A DNA stretch of 64,000 bases from Prevotella lacticifex (GCF_019973375.1 NZ_BPTV01000001.1:1116001-1180000); one strand, 5' to 3'; counted from the stretch's first letter, positions 43,297 to 52,045 are shown. The notes: generated by a model not told the origin, from the letters alone. Program-made: numbers and translations.

Positions 43297-43692
43297 CTAC
43301 CCTTCAGCCAGGGCTATGAACTCGTCTTTTATCTGGTCGGGCATGTTGATACCGCGGACTAAGAGGCTCCGGCTCCACGGTCTGACCTCGTCGGGGCGCA
43401 GTGTCTCAAGCACCTCGGCGAACATCGCCGCCTCCTCGTCATTGTATTCATCCGACTGTCGGCCACGGAAAGCATCCAGTTCCTCGTCGTCGTAGTATTC
43501 GGCCGGTTTCGTTGCAGCCTCCATCTGGCACACCTGCTCGCACTTAGCGTTGGTGCCGTCGCACGATGAACAGTCGGATGCCGGGACGACGATAGGCTCA
43601 TCGGTGCCCTTGCTGTCGAAGATTCTCGTTCCTATCATAACGACAACGCCGAGGGCAACGATGGCTAAAATGCTGATAACTATTATGTTCAT
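43297..43692 (-). CDS. Small membrane-anchored protein with a cysteine cluster
   Basis: 131 residues, family not recognised. One N-terminal membrane helix (NIIVISILAIVALGVVVMIG), a cysteine cluster CSSCDGTNAKCEQVC just after it, an acidic linker (EYYDDEELDAFRG), and a helical C-terminus (EEAAMFAEVLETLRPDEVRP). The four cysteines could bind a metal or iron-sulfur cluster or form disulfides; nothing else indicates function. It starts two bases from the aroA stop and precedes porW by about 75 bases, so it sits in the aroA-porW-porX transcript. Confidence 0.7.
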   Translation of the reverse strand: MNIIVISILAIVALGVVVMIGTRIFDSKGTDEPIVVPASDCSSCDGTNAKCEQVCQMEAATKPAEYYDDEELDAFRGRQSDEYNDEEAAMFAEVLETLRPDEVRPWSRSLLVRGINMPDQIKDEFIALAEG

Positions 43693-43693
43693 A

Positions 43694-44929
43694 CTATATC
43701 TCCTCGATGGTGAATCCTGCCTTCCGCAGGTCGTCCCAATAGCCCGGATATGACTTTGTCACCACTTCCGGGTTGTTTATTCTTATCTCTCCTAAAAGGA
43801 TGGCTGTCGGTGCGAAGGCCATGGCCATGCGGTGGTCCTCGTAGGTGTCGATGACGGGATTCTTCTCGGCCTCACATCGTTCGCCGTTCCACGACAGTTC
43901 GGTTTCCACTGAGTCGTCGAGAACATACCCGAGTTTTCGCATTTCCGTCTTCATGGCCTCTATGCGGTCGGTCTCCTTTATCCGCAGGTTGCCGAGTCCG
44001 GTAAAGTGGAACGGTATGCCGAGTGTGGCACATGTCACTACAAGCGTCTGCGCGAGGTCGGGCTGGTTGATGAAATCGTAGTCGAGACGGGGCAGGGAGC
44101 GCATGTGGCGCGTCAGCACCACCTCGTTGCTGGTCCTGAAAGCCGTCTTCACTCCGAGCATGCTGAAGAGATAGCGTACCGCCGAGTCGCCCTGCCGCGA
44201 GGCGTCCTTCAGCCCTGGCAGCGTCACCCTCGACTCGTCGTCGTTTATCATGGCGAGAATCTCATACCAGTACGACGAAGCGCTCCAGTCGTTCTCGATA
44301 GTGTATCTGCGCTCGCCGATCTCCTGATGGCTGACGCTAATCATGTCGACATCGGTCCATTCTACGCTGATGCCGAACTCGTGCATGACGTGGAGTGTCA
44401 GGTCGATGTACGGTCTGCTGACGATATTTCCCGTCAGCCGCAGCTTCAGTCCGTTTTTCATTGCCGGTCCAATCATCAGCAAGGCCGATATGTACTGGCT
44501 GCTCACGTCGCCGGGAATCTCTAACATGCCACCATCGAGGGTGTCGCCGGTGATTCGCAGCGGCGGGAAACCCTCTTCCTCTGTATATTCTATCTGCGCA
44601 CCGAGCTTACGCAGGGCATCGACGAGCACCCGTATGGGGCGGTGCTTCATGCGGTTGGTGCCGGTAATGACGTGCTCGCCGGGCGTCACGCTGAGGTAAG
44701 CTGTCATGAACCTCATGGCTGTTCCCGCCGCCTTGATGTCGATAACGGGCGGCATGGTCTTCAGTGCGTTGATGATGACCTTTGTGTCGTCGCAGTCCGA
44801 CAGATTGTCGGGAACCACGCTGCCCTTGCCGAGAGCGTGGAGGATGAGTGCCCGGTTGCTGATGCTCTTCGATGCCGGGAGGTTTATTGTCGTGTCGATG
44901 TGGCTCGGGGCCGTAATCTTGTATCTCAT
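43694..44929 (-). CDS. aroA: 3-phosphoshikimate 1-carboxyvinyltransferase (EPSP synthase)
   Basis: Shikimate pathway enzyme joining phosphoenolpyruvate and shikimate-3-phosphate, 411 residues in the cytoplasm. The N-terminal INLPASKSISNRALILHAL carries the conserved Lys21, Ser22 and Arg26. GTNRMKHRPIRVLVDAL, DVSSQYISALLMIGP, the LRIKETDRIEAMKTEMRKLG motif and DTYEDHRMAMAFA complete the signature. Slightly shorter than the E. coli enzyme but all motifs are present. Sits between the metzincin lipoprotein gene (2 bases) and the cysteine-cluster protein gene. Confidence 0.94.
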   Translation of the reverse strand: MRYKITAPSHIDTTINLPASKSISNRALILHALGKGSVVPDNLSDCDDTKVIINALKTMPPVIDIKAAGTAMRFMTAYLSVTPGEHVITGTNRMKHRPIRVLVDALRKLGAQIEYTEEEGFPPLRITGDTLDGGMLEIPGDVSSQYISALLMIGPAMKNGLKLRLTGNIVSRPYIDLTLHVMHEFGISVEWTDVDMISVSHQEIGERRYTIENDWSASSYWYEILAMINDDESRVTLPGLKDASRQGDSAVRYLFSMLGVKTAFRTSNEVVLTRHMRSLPRLDYDFINQPDLAQTLVVTCATLGIPFHFTGLGNLRIKETDRIEAMKTEMRKLGYVLDDSVETELSWNGERCEAEKNPVIDTYEDHRMAMAFAPTAILLGEIRINNPEVVTKSYPGYWDDLRKAGFTIEEI

Positions 44930-44931
44930 TT

Positions 44932-46101
44932 TTATTCTGATGTTACTATTGGTAGGTTGATAATACTGTCGGACTCTGCCGACCTTGTAGTTATGGTGTT
45001 TACGTGGTTCAGTTTCGGACCGGGGATGAGCGGACTATAATAGAGCACATGTCTTATACGCATCTTCTGGTCGGCGGTGAGCTGGAAAGCATAGCCCAGC
45101 GAGTAGTCCATAATGTTGTAGGAGTCATACTCTCTGCCGTCGCACGACTGCCGTTTCATGTACTTCTGTATGTTCGCGTCCTTTTTTGCCGTGTGCAGCG
45201 AGTCGTCGTAGGCCACCTTGTTATATGATGGTGTGTCGTCGCAGAAGTCGGAGTCGTAGCAGTCGTCCACCTCCGTCCATCCGCTGCTGTCCTTTCCCGA
45301 CTTCTTCTCCTCGGTGAAGACATGGTGTAGTCCGAGGTAGTGACCGAGCTCATGGGCGAGGGTAGCGACGATGTCGGAGGTCGTATATAAGTATCCTTTC
45401 CGCCCATAGGTGCGCCTTCCCGTCGAGTCGGTGTCGGTATAACGCGTCGACATGCTGTGTGCGTAGTCGCTGTTGATGGCAAGACAATACGGGAACCGTA
45501 TGTTCTTCTTCGTTAGGTACCGTTTGTTTGTGGGCTCGAGTCCTTCGAGTTCCGTGCTGTCGTTGAGCGTATATGGCATGTGACTGATACCGAGGATGAT
45601 GCTTCCGGACGTTTTCTGCTCGAACGGAAAGACCACGACGTTGACGTATTCGTTTGGCTCCCAGATGTATTGCTTGTTTTTCGACGACATGAACGAGCTG
45701 GCCTCAATGGGGAATTTGCCGTACCACTTCTCAAAGACCACCCCCGGTGTGTCGAGCCTGTGGCCTTCCTCGTCGGTCGTTGCCGGCTGCAGGTCGATGT
45801 TTATGTTCTCGCTGTAGGTACCGTGCCACCCGTAGATATTGCCACGATAGAGCTCGTTGACGTATCCGAGTACGACGGGCAGGTAGGCTGCCAGCGCCCT
45901 CACCGAGTCGTTGTAGGTAGTGTAGAGCACATGGAATACTACCGGCAACTTGTAGGTGTAGTTGCTGTCGACCGATTCTTTCGTATCGTCATCGTCCTGG
46001 TTGGTAATGTCCTTCGTCTCCGTGACGACAATATCTTCCTTTCCGCAGCCGGAAAAAGATACTGCCGCGAGAACCAGACAAATTATGTAGAGATATCTCA
46101 T
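44932..46101 (-). CDS. Zinc-dependent metalloproteinase lipoprotein (metzincin)
   Basis: Predicted lipoprotein protease, 389 residues from the ATG at 46101. That start follows a promoter at 46124-46155; longer in-frame starts fall in the promoter. Lipobox SFSGC. The metzincin zinc motif HELGHYLGLHH (H250, E251, H254, G257, H260) is complete and followed by a Met-turn candidate (YNIMDYSLGYAF). This matches the Bacteroidetes family of zinc-dependent metalloproteinase lipoproteins. It heads the operon that continues into aroA, the cysteine-cluster protein, porW and porX. Confidence 0.9.
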   Translation of the reverse strand: MRYLYIICLVLAAVSFSGCGKEDIVVTETKDITNQDDDDTKESVDSNYTYKLPVVFHVLYTTYNDSVRALAAYLPVVLGYVNELYRGNIYGWHGTYSENINIDLQPATTDEEGHRLDTPGVVFEKWYGKFPIEASSFMSSKNKQYIWEPNEYVNVVVFPFEQKTSGSIILGISHMPYTLNDSTELEGLEPTNKRYLTKKNIRFPYCLAINSDYAHSMSTRYTDTDSTGRRTYGRKGYLYTTSDIVATLAHELGHYLGLHHVFTEEKKSGKDSSGWTEVDDCYDSDFCDDTPSYNKVAYDDSLHTAKKDANIQKYMKRQSCDGREYDSYNIMDYSLGYAFQLTADQKMRIRHVLYYSPLIPGPKLNHVNTITTRSAESDSIINLPIVTSE

Positions 46102-46123
46102 CGTGGCATTGCATTTTCTTTTT

Positions 46124-46155
46124 GCAAAAGTAGTGATTTTGTTGCTATTTCCCAA
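46124..46155 (-). promoter_or_regulatory. Promoter of the metzincin-aroA-porW-porX unit
   Basis: Minus strand: TTG at 46153-46155, a 20-base spacer and TACTTTTGC at 46124-46132, 23 bases before the ATG at 46101. Confidence 0.7.
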
Positions 46156-46202
46156 GTTGATATCGTTTAATAGTCCAAAAAAAGTAAAAAAGGCAATTAA
46201 AA

Positions 46203-46235
46203 TTTGGTGATTTCACCACGTTTTATTACCTTTGC
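46203..46235 (+). promoter_or_regulatory. Promoter of tRNA-Pro, with an inverted repeat in its spacer
   Basis: TTTG at 46203-46206, a 20-base spacer and TACCTTTGC at 46227-46235. The spacer begins with GGTGATTTCACC, an interrupted palindrome (GGTGA-TT-TCACC). Confidence 0.8.
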
Positions 46236-46251
46236 ACTCGCAAAACCAAAA

Positions 46252-46326
46252 CGGGATGTAGTTCAGTAGGTTTAGAATGCTGGTCTGGGGGACCAGTGGT
46301 CGCTGGTTCGAGTCCAGTCATCCCGA
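46252..46326 (+). tRNA. tRNA-Pro (anticodon GGG)
   Basis: Acceptor CGGGATG (46252-46258) pairs with CATCCCG (46319-46325). The anticodon arm CTGGT-CTGGGGG-ACCAG gives anticodon GGG; the T arm contains GGTTCGAGTCC. Discriminator base A; CCA is not encoded. A canonical promoter lies just upstream and a terminator just downstream, so it is a single-gene transcript. Confidence 0.95.
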
Positions 46327-46330
46327 CTGA

Positions 46331-46366
46331 AAACGGTAATCGGTATCGTCCGGTTGCCGTTTTTTC
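46331..46366 (+). terminator. Terminator of tRNA-Pro
   Basis: ACGGTAATCGG pairs with CCGGTTGCCGT (two G-U pairs) around a short loop, followed by TTTTTT. Confidence 0.85.
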
Positions 46367-46684
46367 GTTAGTTTTTTTTGTAAGCTTTTTTGCAAGCTTT
46401 TTTGGCCCATGCCGCAAATAATGCATAATCAATTCACGGCAATTCATTGTTCGAATATATCTTCATGAACAGCCCACTACTTCTACGCGAATTTATAATT
46501 GATATCTTGTGTTCTTCATGAATTGCACATCCAAAGATACAAAATTTTTAAGCCAAATGCAAGTTTTTCGCCGATTATTTTTTTCGGCTTGTTTCTAACG
46601 GTCTGAGGCAATGATAGATAAATAAAGAGTTAAAAATTTGTGTGTATAAAGTAGTCCTACCAACAGCGGACGGGGCTGCTCTAT

Positions 46685-46801
46685 GCTCACTGCTCACTGC
46701 TCACTGCTAATTGCTCATTGCTTTGCTCATTACTCATTGCTCACTGCTCATTGCTCATTGCTCATTGCTTTGCTCATCCGCTACACCGCTACACCGCTAC
46801 A
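46685..46801 (+). repeat. Tandem heptamer repeat (GCTCATT/GCTCACT) with trailing CCGCTACA octamers
   Basis: About a dozen copies of TGCTCA(C/T) in tandem from 46685 to about 46777, interrupted by TTTGCTCAT, then three octamers CCGCTACA/ACCGCTAC. Nothing coding is seen in the wider interval 46375-47035. Slippage could change the copy number. Confidence 0.85.
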
Positions 46802-46824
46802 TTTATAGCTATCGCATGTCTGCA

Positions 46825-46915
46825 AAATAAACCGATCATTTCGCGTTCTGAAACGGGGCAGTTTCGCAATGCAAAATGATATGGATTGTAAGTTGTTGAT
46901 AATCAGACGGCCATG
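46825..46915 (+). repeat. 22-bp-period repeat family, locus D (one unit plus terminal unit)
   Basis: The left flank GATCATTTCGCGTTCTG is followed by one full unit at 46848-46869 (AAACGGGGCAGTTTCGC) and the terminal unit at 46870-46891 (AAAATGATATGGATTGTAA). The right flank TTGTTGATAATCAGA matches locus C. This is the shortest array seen. Confidence 0.75.
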
Positions 46916-47035
46916 AGGATGGTGCGAAATGGATGCGGGTTTGAATTATTTTTTACATGATTAAATTCAGGAGAAAGTAAGATGGAAGCTCAGCCGCCGC
47001 ATTCCGTCAGCACTAAGAGACAGGGCTGTAGCGGA

Positions 47036-47069
47036 CGAAAAAGCCAGCGACAGAGACTGCCGCTGGCTT
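47036..47069 (-). terminator. Terminator of the TonB-dependent receptor gene
   Basis: Minus strand: AAGCCAGCG (47061-47069), loop, CGCTGGCTT (47041-47049) and TTTCG. About 35 bases after the stop. Confidence 0.85.
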
Positions 47070-47104
47070 GGATTTGGTCGTTGTTTGGAAATTTTAGGGT
47101 TAAA

Positions 47105-49174
47105 TTAGCGGATGTTTATGGCCACTCCGGCTATGAGCCAGAATCCCGGCTGCCTGACATTGCCGTAGTCGACATACTGTCGCGACAGGAGGTTGTTGGC
47201 CTCGACGAAAGCGTTCCATCTCGTCTCGTCCCACGACAGCCGTGAGTCGACTAGGCAATAAGTGCCGTAGGTGTGCCGGTTGTTGGCTGTGTCGAGATAG
47301 CTGCCCATGCGGTGCTGCATGCGGAAGTTGATGCCGAGGTTGAGATTACGGAAGACATTGAACTGAGTCTTGGCTACGAACTTGTTTTTCAGATATTCGA
47401 GCGAGTACTGGCTGATGATTCCTTCGTGCTCCTTTTCATCCTGATTGAGATAGCTGTACGACAGACTCAGACTCTTCAGAAACCGCTGTGCGGGGAGGAG
47501 ACTGCGGAAGTCGAACTCTACCTGAGCGTCGGCTCCCACGGCATTAATCTCGCCGAAGTTCACGCTCTTCCACAGTGCGGCACCATTATCGTCGAGGGTA
47601 CCGTCGTTTATCCAGTCGATGAGATTCTTATGGTGGTTGTAGAAGACACTGGCTTTTGCCTTCACGCCGTTGCTGAGATAGTGGACGCCGCCCTCCACGG
47701 CATAGAGTTTCTCCGGCAGCAGATGGCTGTCGGCCTTATGGCCTCCCACCGAGTAGTAGAGCTCGGTGAACGACGGCATGCGCAGGGAGGTGTTGTACGA
47801 CGCAAAGATCTTCCAGTTGTCGCCGATGCGGTAGCTGGCGTCGATGCTCGGATAGACCTCCATGTTCATGTTGGCCTGGGTATTCTTCACGGCCGTGATG
47901 CCCGGCGATACCGTCAGCCGTTTCAGAATGATGTTATGCTCGAGGAAAAGCTGGATATTCGTCCGGTTCAGTCCGTGGTTGTACATCCGCCCAGTGCCGT
48001 GGATGTGCTTGGGATTGTCGAGCGGTTCACCGAGGTTTCCGCTTACGAGGTCCTCGTTGCGCACCTCAGCTCCGAAGGCTGTCCTTCCGAGCGTCCAGTC
48101 GAAGTAGGCGTTGAGGTTCAGCCCCCATACGTCGGTGCGGTGATAGTTGAAAGGATACTTGCCCGGCTCGCCGCGGAAGAGCTCGAAGCGGTCGTAGATG
48201 TGATTCCAGTATATTGCCGGTTTCAGATGGAACGCGCCCTGCTTGCTCTCGGCCTGAATGGCAGTATAGCTCTTGAAGGTGTGCTCAAACTGATTGTCGT
48301 ATTTGGCACTGTAGAAAGTGTTCGACCCGAAATTCTTCGCGCTCAGTCCGGCATGCCACCGCACGTCGACCGTCGGGTCACTGTAAGATCCTTGGTAGAA
48401 GCTCTTTACGGTGTTGTAGTCGGCATTGAGTCCGCCCTTGCTGTTGCGCAGGTATCCGTCGCTGCGTGTTGTCGTTGCTGACAGCTGGTTGTTCCATCGT
48501 CCGCTGGCGATGTTCCCCCTGATGCCGGCCGAGAGATATCCGTAGCTGCCGCCCTCGGCGTGTGCCGTGAGACTGGTCTGCTTAGGGGCTTTCGTCACGA
48601 TGTTGATGGCTCCGAGCAACGACGATGTGCCGTAGACCCTTGCTGCCGGTCCCTCGATGACCTCCACCCGCTCGATGTCGTTCATGTCGACGGGTATGTC
48701 GAAGGTGTTGTGGCCGGTCTGTGGGTCGCAGATGTTGATGCCGTTGAGCAGAACGGTAATCTGCTCGGAGTTGCCGCCACGGATGCTGACATCGGTGAGG
48801 GCGCCGAGAGGCCCTTTCTGTCTGACGTCGATACCAGCGACATACTTTAGTAAATCGTTAACACTTTGTACAGGAGCCGCCTGTATCTCCTCGCGGCTCA
48901 GTACAGTTACCATTCTTGCTTGCTGACTCTGCGTCAGCGGTGCTCGCGTTCCTACTACATTCACGCCCTGGAGGCTAACCATCTTTGTGTCAGTCGTGTC
49001 GGCGGGTTCGCGGTTGGTGGTCATCGGGTCGGCTGCTGTCGCTGTCTGGAGCGTAGCAACATTCAGAACACCAATGATGACAACCTTGCCGATGACTGAG
49101 AACAAAGCATAGGGCTTGTTGGCGAAATGCTTGAACTTCAGAACACTGCACGTGTTGAATTGTGGTTTGTACAT
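47105..49174 (-). CDS. TonB-dependent outer membrane receptor (BtuB/FepA-like)
   Basis: Classical TonB-dependent receptor, 689 residues from the ATG at 49174. The longer frame to 49240 starts upstream of the promoter and is rejected. After the signal region comes LQGVNVVGTRAPLTQSQQ (TonB-box-like start), a plug with VNDLLKYVAGIDVRQKGPLG, DVSIRGGNSEQITVLLNGIN and IERVEVIEGPAARVYGTSSL, then a 22-strand barrel ending in WLIAGVAINIR. The plug resembles vitamin B12/corrinoid receptors (BtuB), but no B12 riboswitch precedes it, so the ligand (cobalamin, siderophore or haem) is open. Transcribed alone, with a terminator. Confidence 0.88.
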   Translation of the reverse strand: MYKPQFNTCSVLKFKHFANKPYALFSVIGKVVIIGVLNVATLQTATAADPMTTNREPADTTDTKMVSLQGVNVVGTRAPLTQSQQARMVTVLSREEIQAAPVQSVNDLLKYVAGIDVRQKGPLGALTDVSIRGGNSEQITVLLNGINICDPQTGHNTFDIPVDMNDIERVEVIEGPAARVYGTSSLLGAINIVTKAPKQTSLTAHAEGGSYGYLSAGIRGNIASGRWNNQLSATTTRSDGYLRNSKGGLNADYNTVKSFYQGSYSDPTVDVRWHAGLSAKNFGSNTFYSAKYDNQFEHTFKSYTAIQAESKQGAFHLKPAIYWNHIYDRFELFRGEPGKYPFNYHRTDVWGLNLNAYFDWTLGRTAFGAEVRNEDLVSGNLGEPLDNPKHIHGTGRMYNHGLNRTNIQLFLEHNIILKRLTVSPGITAVKNTQANMNMEVYPSIDASYRIGDNWKIFASYNTSLRMPSFTELYYSVGGHKADSHLLPEKLYAVEGGVHYLSNGVKAKASVFYNHHKNLIDWINDGTLDDNGAALWKSVNFGEINAVGADAQVEFDFRSLLPAQRFLKSLSLSYSYLNQDEKEHEGIISQYSLEYLKNKFVAKTQFNVFRNLNLGINFRMQHRMGSYLDTANNRHTYGTYCLVDSRLSWDETRWNAFVEANNLLSRQYVDYGNVRQPGFWLIAGVAINIR

Positions 49175-49206
49175 AAAATTTATTGCCGGTTTTACGGCAA
49201 ACGACC

Positions 49207-49241
49207 GCAAAGGTAATGCTTTTTGTTGGAATTTACTCAAA
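49207..49241 (-). promoter_or_regulatory. Promoter of the TonB-dependent receptor gene
   Basis: Minus-strand TACCTTTGC at 49207-49215, with TTTG at 49238-49241 (spacing 22, a little long). It decides the start codon at 49174. Confidence 0.6.
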
Positions 49242-49433
49242 AAGTGTTGATTAATTCATTTCGTCCAAAGCATTTCTTCTGTAGATTACCTTATTTTTCT
49301 GCTCGTATGATGCTCACCTCATAATCTTTAGAAGATACTATAATGTACTTAACATCATTAGTATATTTTTTCAACCGTACCAATGCTGTTGATTGTAAAG
49401 CCGTTGCCCGATAACCGAAAAACGCCCATTAAT

Positions 49434-49465
49434 TTTGTAATTAGCCAAAATAGCAGTACCTTTGC
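49434..49465 (+). promoter_or_regulatory. Promoter of xpt-permease operon
   Basis: TTTG at 49434-49437, a 19-base spacer and TACCTTTGC at 49457-49465. The leader would be only about 15 bases, leaving no room for a purine riboswitch. Confidence 0.85.
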
Positions 49466-49484
49466 ATATCAAAATCTTACGAAA

Positions 49485-50055
49485 ATGAAAATTCTCCGAG
49501 ACCGAATCTTAAAGGACGGCAAGTGCTACGAGGGTGGCATCCTGAAAGTTGACAAGTTTATCAACCATCAGATGGATCCTAATCTGATGAAAGCCATAGC
49601 CGTAGAGTTTATCCGTCGGTATGCTTCTACCGAAATCAACAAGATTATCACCATTGAGGCCAGCGGTATTGCTCCGGCTATCATGATGGGCTTTCTGCTC
49701 GACCTTCCGGTGGTTTTCGCCAAGAAGAAGAAACCCTCGACGATGGACAATATGCTGTCGACCCGTATTTTTTTCGTTCACAAAGCAGAGGGAGTATCAT
49801 GTGGTAATATCGAAGGACTACCTCACCCCCAACGACAAGGTGCTCTTCGTCGACGACTTTCTGGCTTACGGCAACGCTGCCAAGGGCATCATCGACTTGT
49901 GCCGGCAGGCCGGAGCCGAGCTCGTGGGCATGGGATTCATTATTGAGAAGGCTTTCCAGCACGGTCGTGAGGTCATCGAGAAAGAGGGCATCCGCTGTGA
50001 GAGCTTGGCTATCATCGACAGTCTCGACAACTGTCAGATAAAGATTCGCGAGTGA
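49485..50055 (+). pseudogene. xpt: Xanthine phosphoribosyltransferase, frameshifted at a run of seven T
   Basis: Xpt converts xanthine and PRPP to XMP. The first frame (from the ATG at 49485: [20 protein letters not shown]) reaches [13 protein letters not shown]. The second frame carries [20 protein letters not shown] and the PRPP loop [27 protein letters not shown] and the end NCQIKIRE. The shift lies in a run of seven T at 49768-49774; six T would give a continuous 189-190 residue Xpt. Otherwise the protein is intact. The cause may be a sequencing error, a real null mutation or slippage. The permease start overlaps its stop. Confidence 0.85.
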
Positions 50056-51437
50056 TGGCAGTATCGGAAGTTAAAGCACAGGAGCAGCAACGGTCTGACC
50101 TTATCTATGGTCTTTACGACCGGCCACCGCTGCGCGAGACCGTTTTTGCCGCTCTCCAGCATCTGTTAGCTATCTTTGTGGCTATCATAACACCACCTCT
50201 TATCATCAGCTCGGCCCTGAAATTCGATTTGACTACGACGGGATTTCTTGTCTCGATGTCGCTCTTCGTTTCCGGTCTGGCTACTTTCGTGCAGTGCCGG
50301 CGCATAGGGCCCGTGGGAGCGGGGCTGCTCTGCATCCAGGGAACGTCGTTCTCGTTCATCAGTCCTATCATCGCAGCCGGAATGTTGGGGGTGGCAGGAG
50401 GAAAGATGAACACCTCCTTAGGTCTTAGTTATATCTTCGGCGCCTGCATGGTGGCATCCGTCGTCGAGATGGCCGTCAGCCGTCTGCTGCCTTACGCCAG
50501 GAAGATTATCACACCTCTGGTTTCGGGTATCGTCGTGACACTTATTGGTCTGTGCCTTATCAAGGCAGGCATAAACAGCTGTGGCGGGGGCCAGACAGCC
50601 ATCGACAACGGCACTTTCGGGTCGTTAGAGTATTTGGGACTGGCGCTCCTCGTTCTTGTATGCATCATCTTTTTCAACCGTTCGTCAAACCGCTATCTGC
50701 GGATGGGGAGTATAGTCATCGGCCTTGTAGTGGGATGTTTCGCTGCATGGCTCTTGGGAATGATTGATTTCTCGGAACTGAAAGGTGCCGGAGCCATCAA
50801 TGTCCCTGTACCGTTCAAGTATGGATTGCGCTTCGATGCCGGCAGCATCATCAGTCTCGGACTCATCTATCTTGTCACTGCTGTTGAGGCTTACGGCGAT
50901 ATTACCGCCAATTCGCTTATCTCCGGACAGCCTGTCGAGGGACCGGTATTCATGAAACGGGCTCAGGGCGGTATCCTCGCCGACGGATTCAACTCGTTCT
51001 TGGCGGCCGTCTTCAACAGTTTCCCGAACTCCATCTTCGCGCAGAACAATGGAATGATACAGCTCACAGGGGTGGCAAGCCGCTATGTGGGATACTTCAT
51101 TGCCGGAGCCCTTTTCCTGCTCGGACTCTTCCCGGTGGTGGGACAGCTCTTCTCGCTCATCCCCGACTGTGTGCTCGGTGGTGCTACACTGCTGATGTTC
51201 GGTACTGTTGCCGCATCGGGAATACGCATTATCGCAGCGACAAATATCGACCGGAAGGCAGTTCTTGTATTAGCTATCAGCTTTGCCATGGGAATGAGCG
51301 TTGAGCTCGTGCCCGGAATTCTCGCCAAGATGCCTCCGATAATCCACAATATCTTCTCATCGGGCATTACCACCGGCGGCGTAACGGCCATAATAGCCAA
51401 CGGTTTAATCAGAATTAAGGATAAAGGGGCGGATTAG
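50055..51437 (+). CDS. Nucleobase:cation symporter-2 family xanthine/uracil permease
   Basis: Inner-membrane purine/pyrimidine base importer, 460 residues, about 14 membrane segments. Family signatures: LQHLLAIFVAIITPPLIISS, GAGLLCIQGTSFSFI, the NCS2 motif VTAVEAYGDITANSLISGQP and GGILADGFNSFLAAVFNSFP with the Asn/Gln-rich FAQNNGMIQLTGVASRYVG. The ATG at 50055 overlaps the xpt TGA (TGATG), so import and phosphoribosylation of xanthine are coupled. Xanthine is the likely substrate given the neighbour. Confidence 0.92.
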   Translation: MAVSEVKAQEQQRSDLIYGLYDRPPLRETVFAALQHLLAIFVAIITPPLIISSALKFDLTTTGFLVSMSLFVSGLATFVQCRRIGPVGAGLLCIQGTSFSFISPIIAAGMLGVAGGKMNTSLGLSYIFGACMVASVVEMAVSRLLPYARKIITPLVSGIVVTLIGLCLIKAGINSCGGGQTAIDNGTFGSLEYLGLALLVLVCIIFFNRSSNRYLRMGSIVIGLVVGCFAAWLLGMIDFSELKGAGAINVPVPFKYGLRFDAGSIISLGLIYLVTAVEAYGDITANSLISGQPVEGPVFMKRAQGGILADGFNSFLAAVFNSFPNSIFAQNNGMIQLTGVASRYVGYFIAGALFLLGLFPVVGQLFSLIPDCVLGGATLLMFGTVAASGIRIIAATNIDRKAVLVLAISFAMGMSVELVPGILAKMPPIIHNIFSSGITTGGVTAIIANGLIRIKDKGAD

Positions 51438-51468
51438 CATTTATTTAAACAAAAATAAGGTTCTTTAT

Positions 51469-51500
51469 TTTGCGCTTTCTGTGCTTTGAACTATCTTTGC
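51469..51500 (+). promoter_or_regulatory. Promoter of the acidic membrane protein gene
   Basis: TTTG at 51469-51472, a 19-base spacer and TATCTTTGC at 51492-51500. It sets the start at the ATG 51519 rather than the earlier one at 51486. Confidence 0.85.
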
Positions 51501-51518
51501 AATAATAATTTTAAAATT

Positions 51519-52001
51519 ATGACTAAGATTTCTGATCTGATTCGCGATAAGATAGACCCTGAACATAAGGGCTTTCGCCACACACTGTTGTACAAGATGC
51601 TTATAGGGCTTGCCCTGCTCGTCATCCTGGGTGTAATATATAATGTGTTTATCCGGCGCAGCTCTACCAAGGACCTCACCGATGACGAGAGCGAGGAGGA
51701 AGCCGCACGCAAGGCCACTCTCGACACCTTCGATATCGTAGGCGATTATCTGTGGCCTGCCGACAAAACGGCCAAACCCGCCGATGATGCCAACGATGAT
51801 GATGGTGGTGCCAAACCCATTGAGCACGAGAAGAAAAAGCCTGTGGCTGAGGCGGCATCGGATGAAGACATCAAGAACGCTATCGGTGACGAGGATGCCA
51901 AGACCGAGACAACATCGCCTACCGGCCCGGCTGCGGAGAAGAAAACGGACGCTCCAAAGGTTGAAAAGATGGATAAGCCTACCGTCGAGGAGATAGAATG
52001 A
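51519..52001 (+). CDS. Single-pass membrane protein with acidic disordered tail
   Basis: 160 residues, family not recognised. Short basic N-terminus, one membrane helix at about 27-45 (MLIGLALLVILGVIYNVFI), then a long Glu/Asp/Lys/Pro/Ala-rich tail (DDANDDDGGAKPIEHEKKKP). The tail lacks structure signals and probably extends into the periplasm or cytoplasm as a flexible linker. It is followed 44 bases downstream by the DUF4251 lipoprotein gene. Confidence 0.7.
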   Translation: MTKISDLIRDKIDPEHKGFRHTLLYKMLIGLALLVILGVIYNVFIRRSSTKDLTDDESEEEAARKATLDTFDIVGDYLWPADKTAKPADDANDDDGGAKPIEHEKKKPVAEAASDEDIKNAIGDEDAKTETTSPTGPAAEKKTDAPKVEKMDKPTVEEIE

Positions 52002-52045
52002 CGGCCGTGGCGTTATTATATAAATAAGGTTTAGGAGGAAAGATA

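Noticed and set aside
47273..48481. 402-codon plus-strand frame opposite the TonB-dependent receptor
   Set aside because: Antisense shadow of a GC-richer coding gene; composition is Val/Glu-rich without any motif.
49175..49384. Cobalamin riboswitch upstream of the BtuB-like receptor
   Set aside because: The promoter is only about 35 bases from the start codon and no B12-box-like sequence is seen.
49438..49484. Purine riboswitch before xpt
   Set aside because: The predicted leader is about 15 bases, too short for an aptamer.
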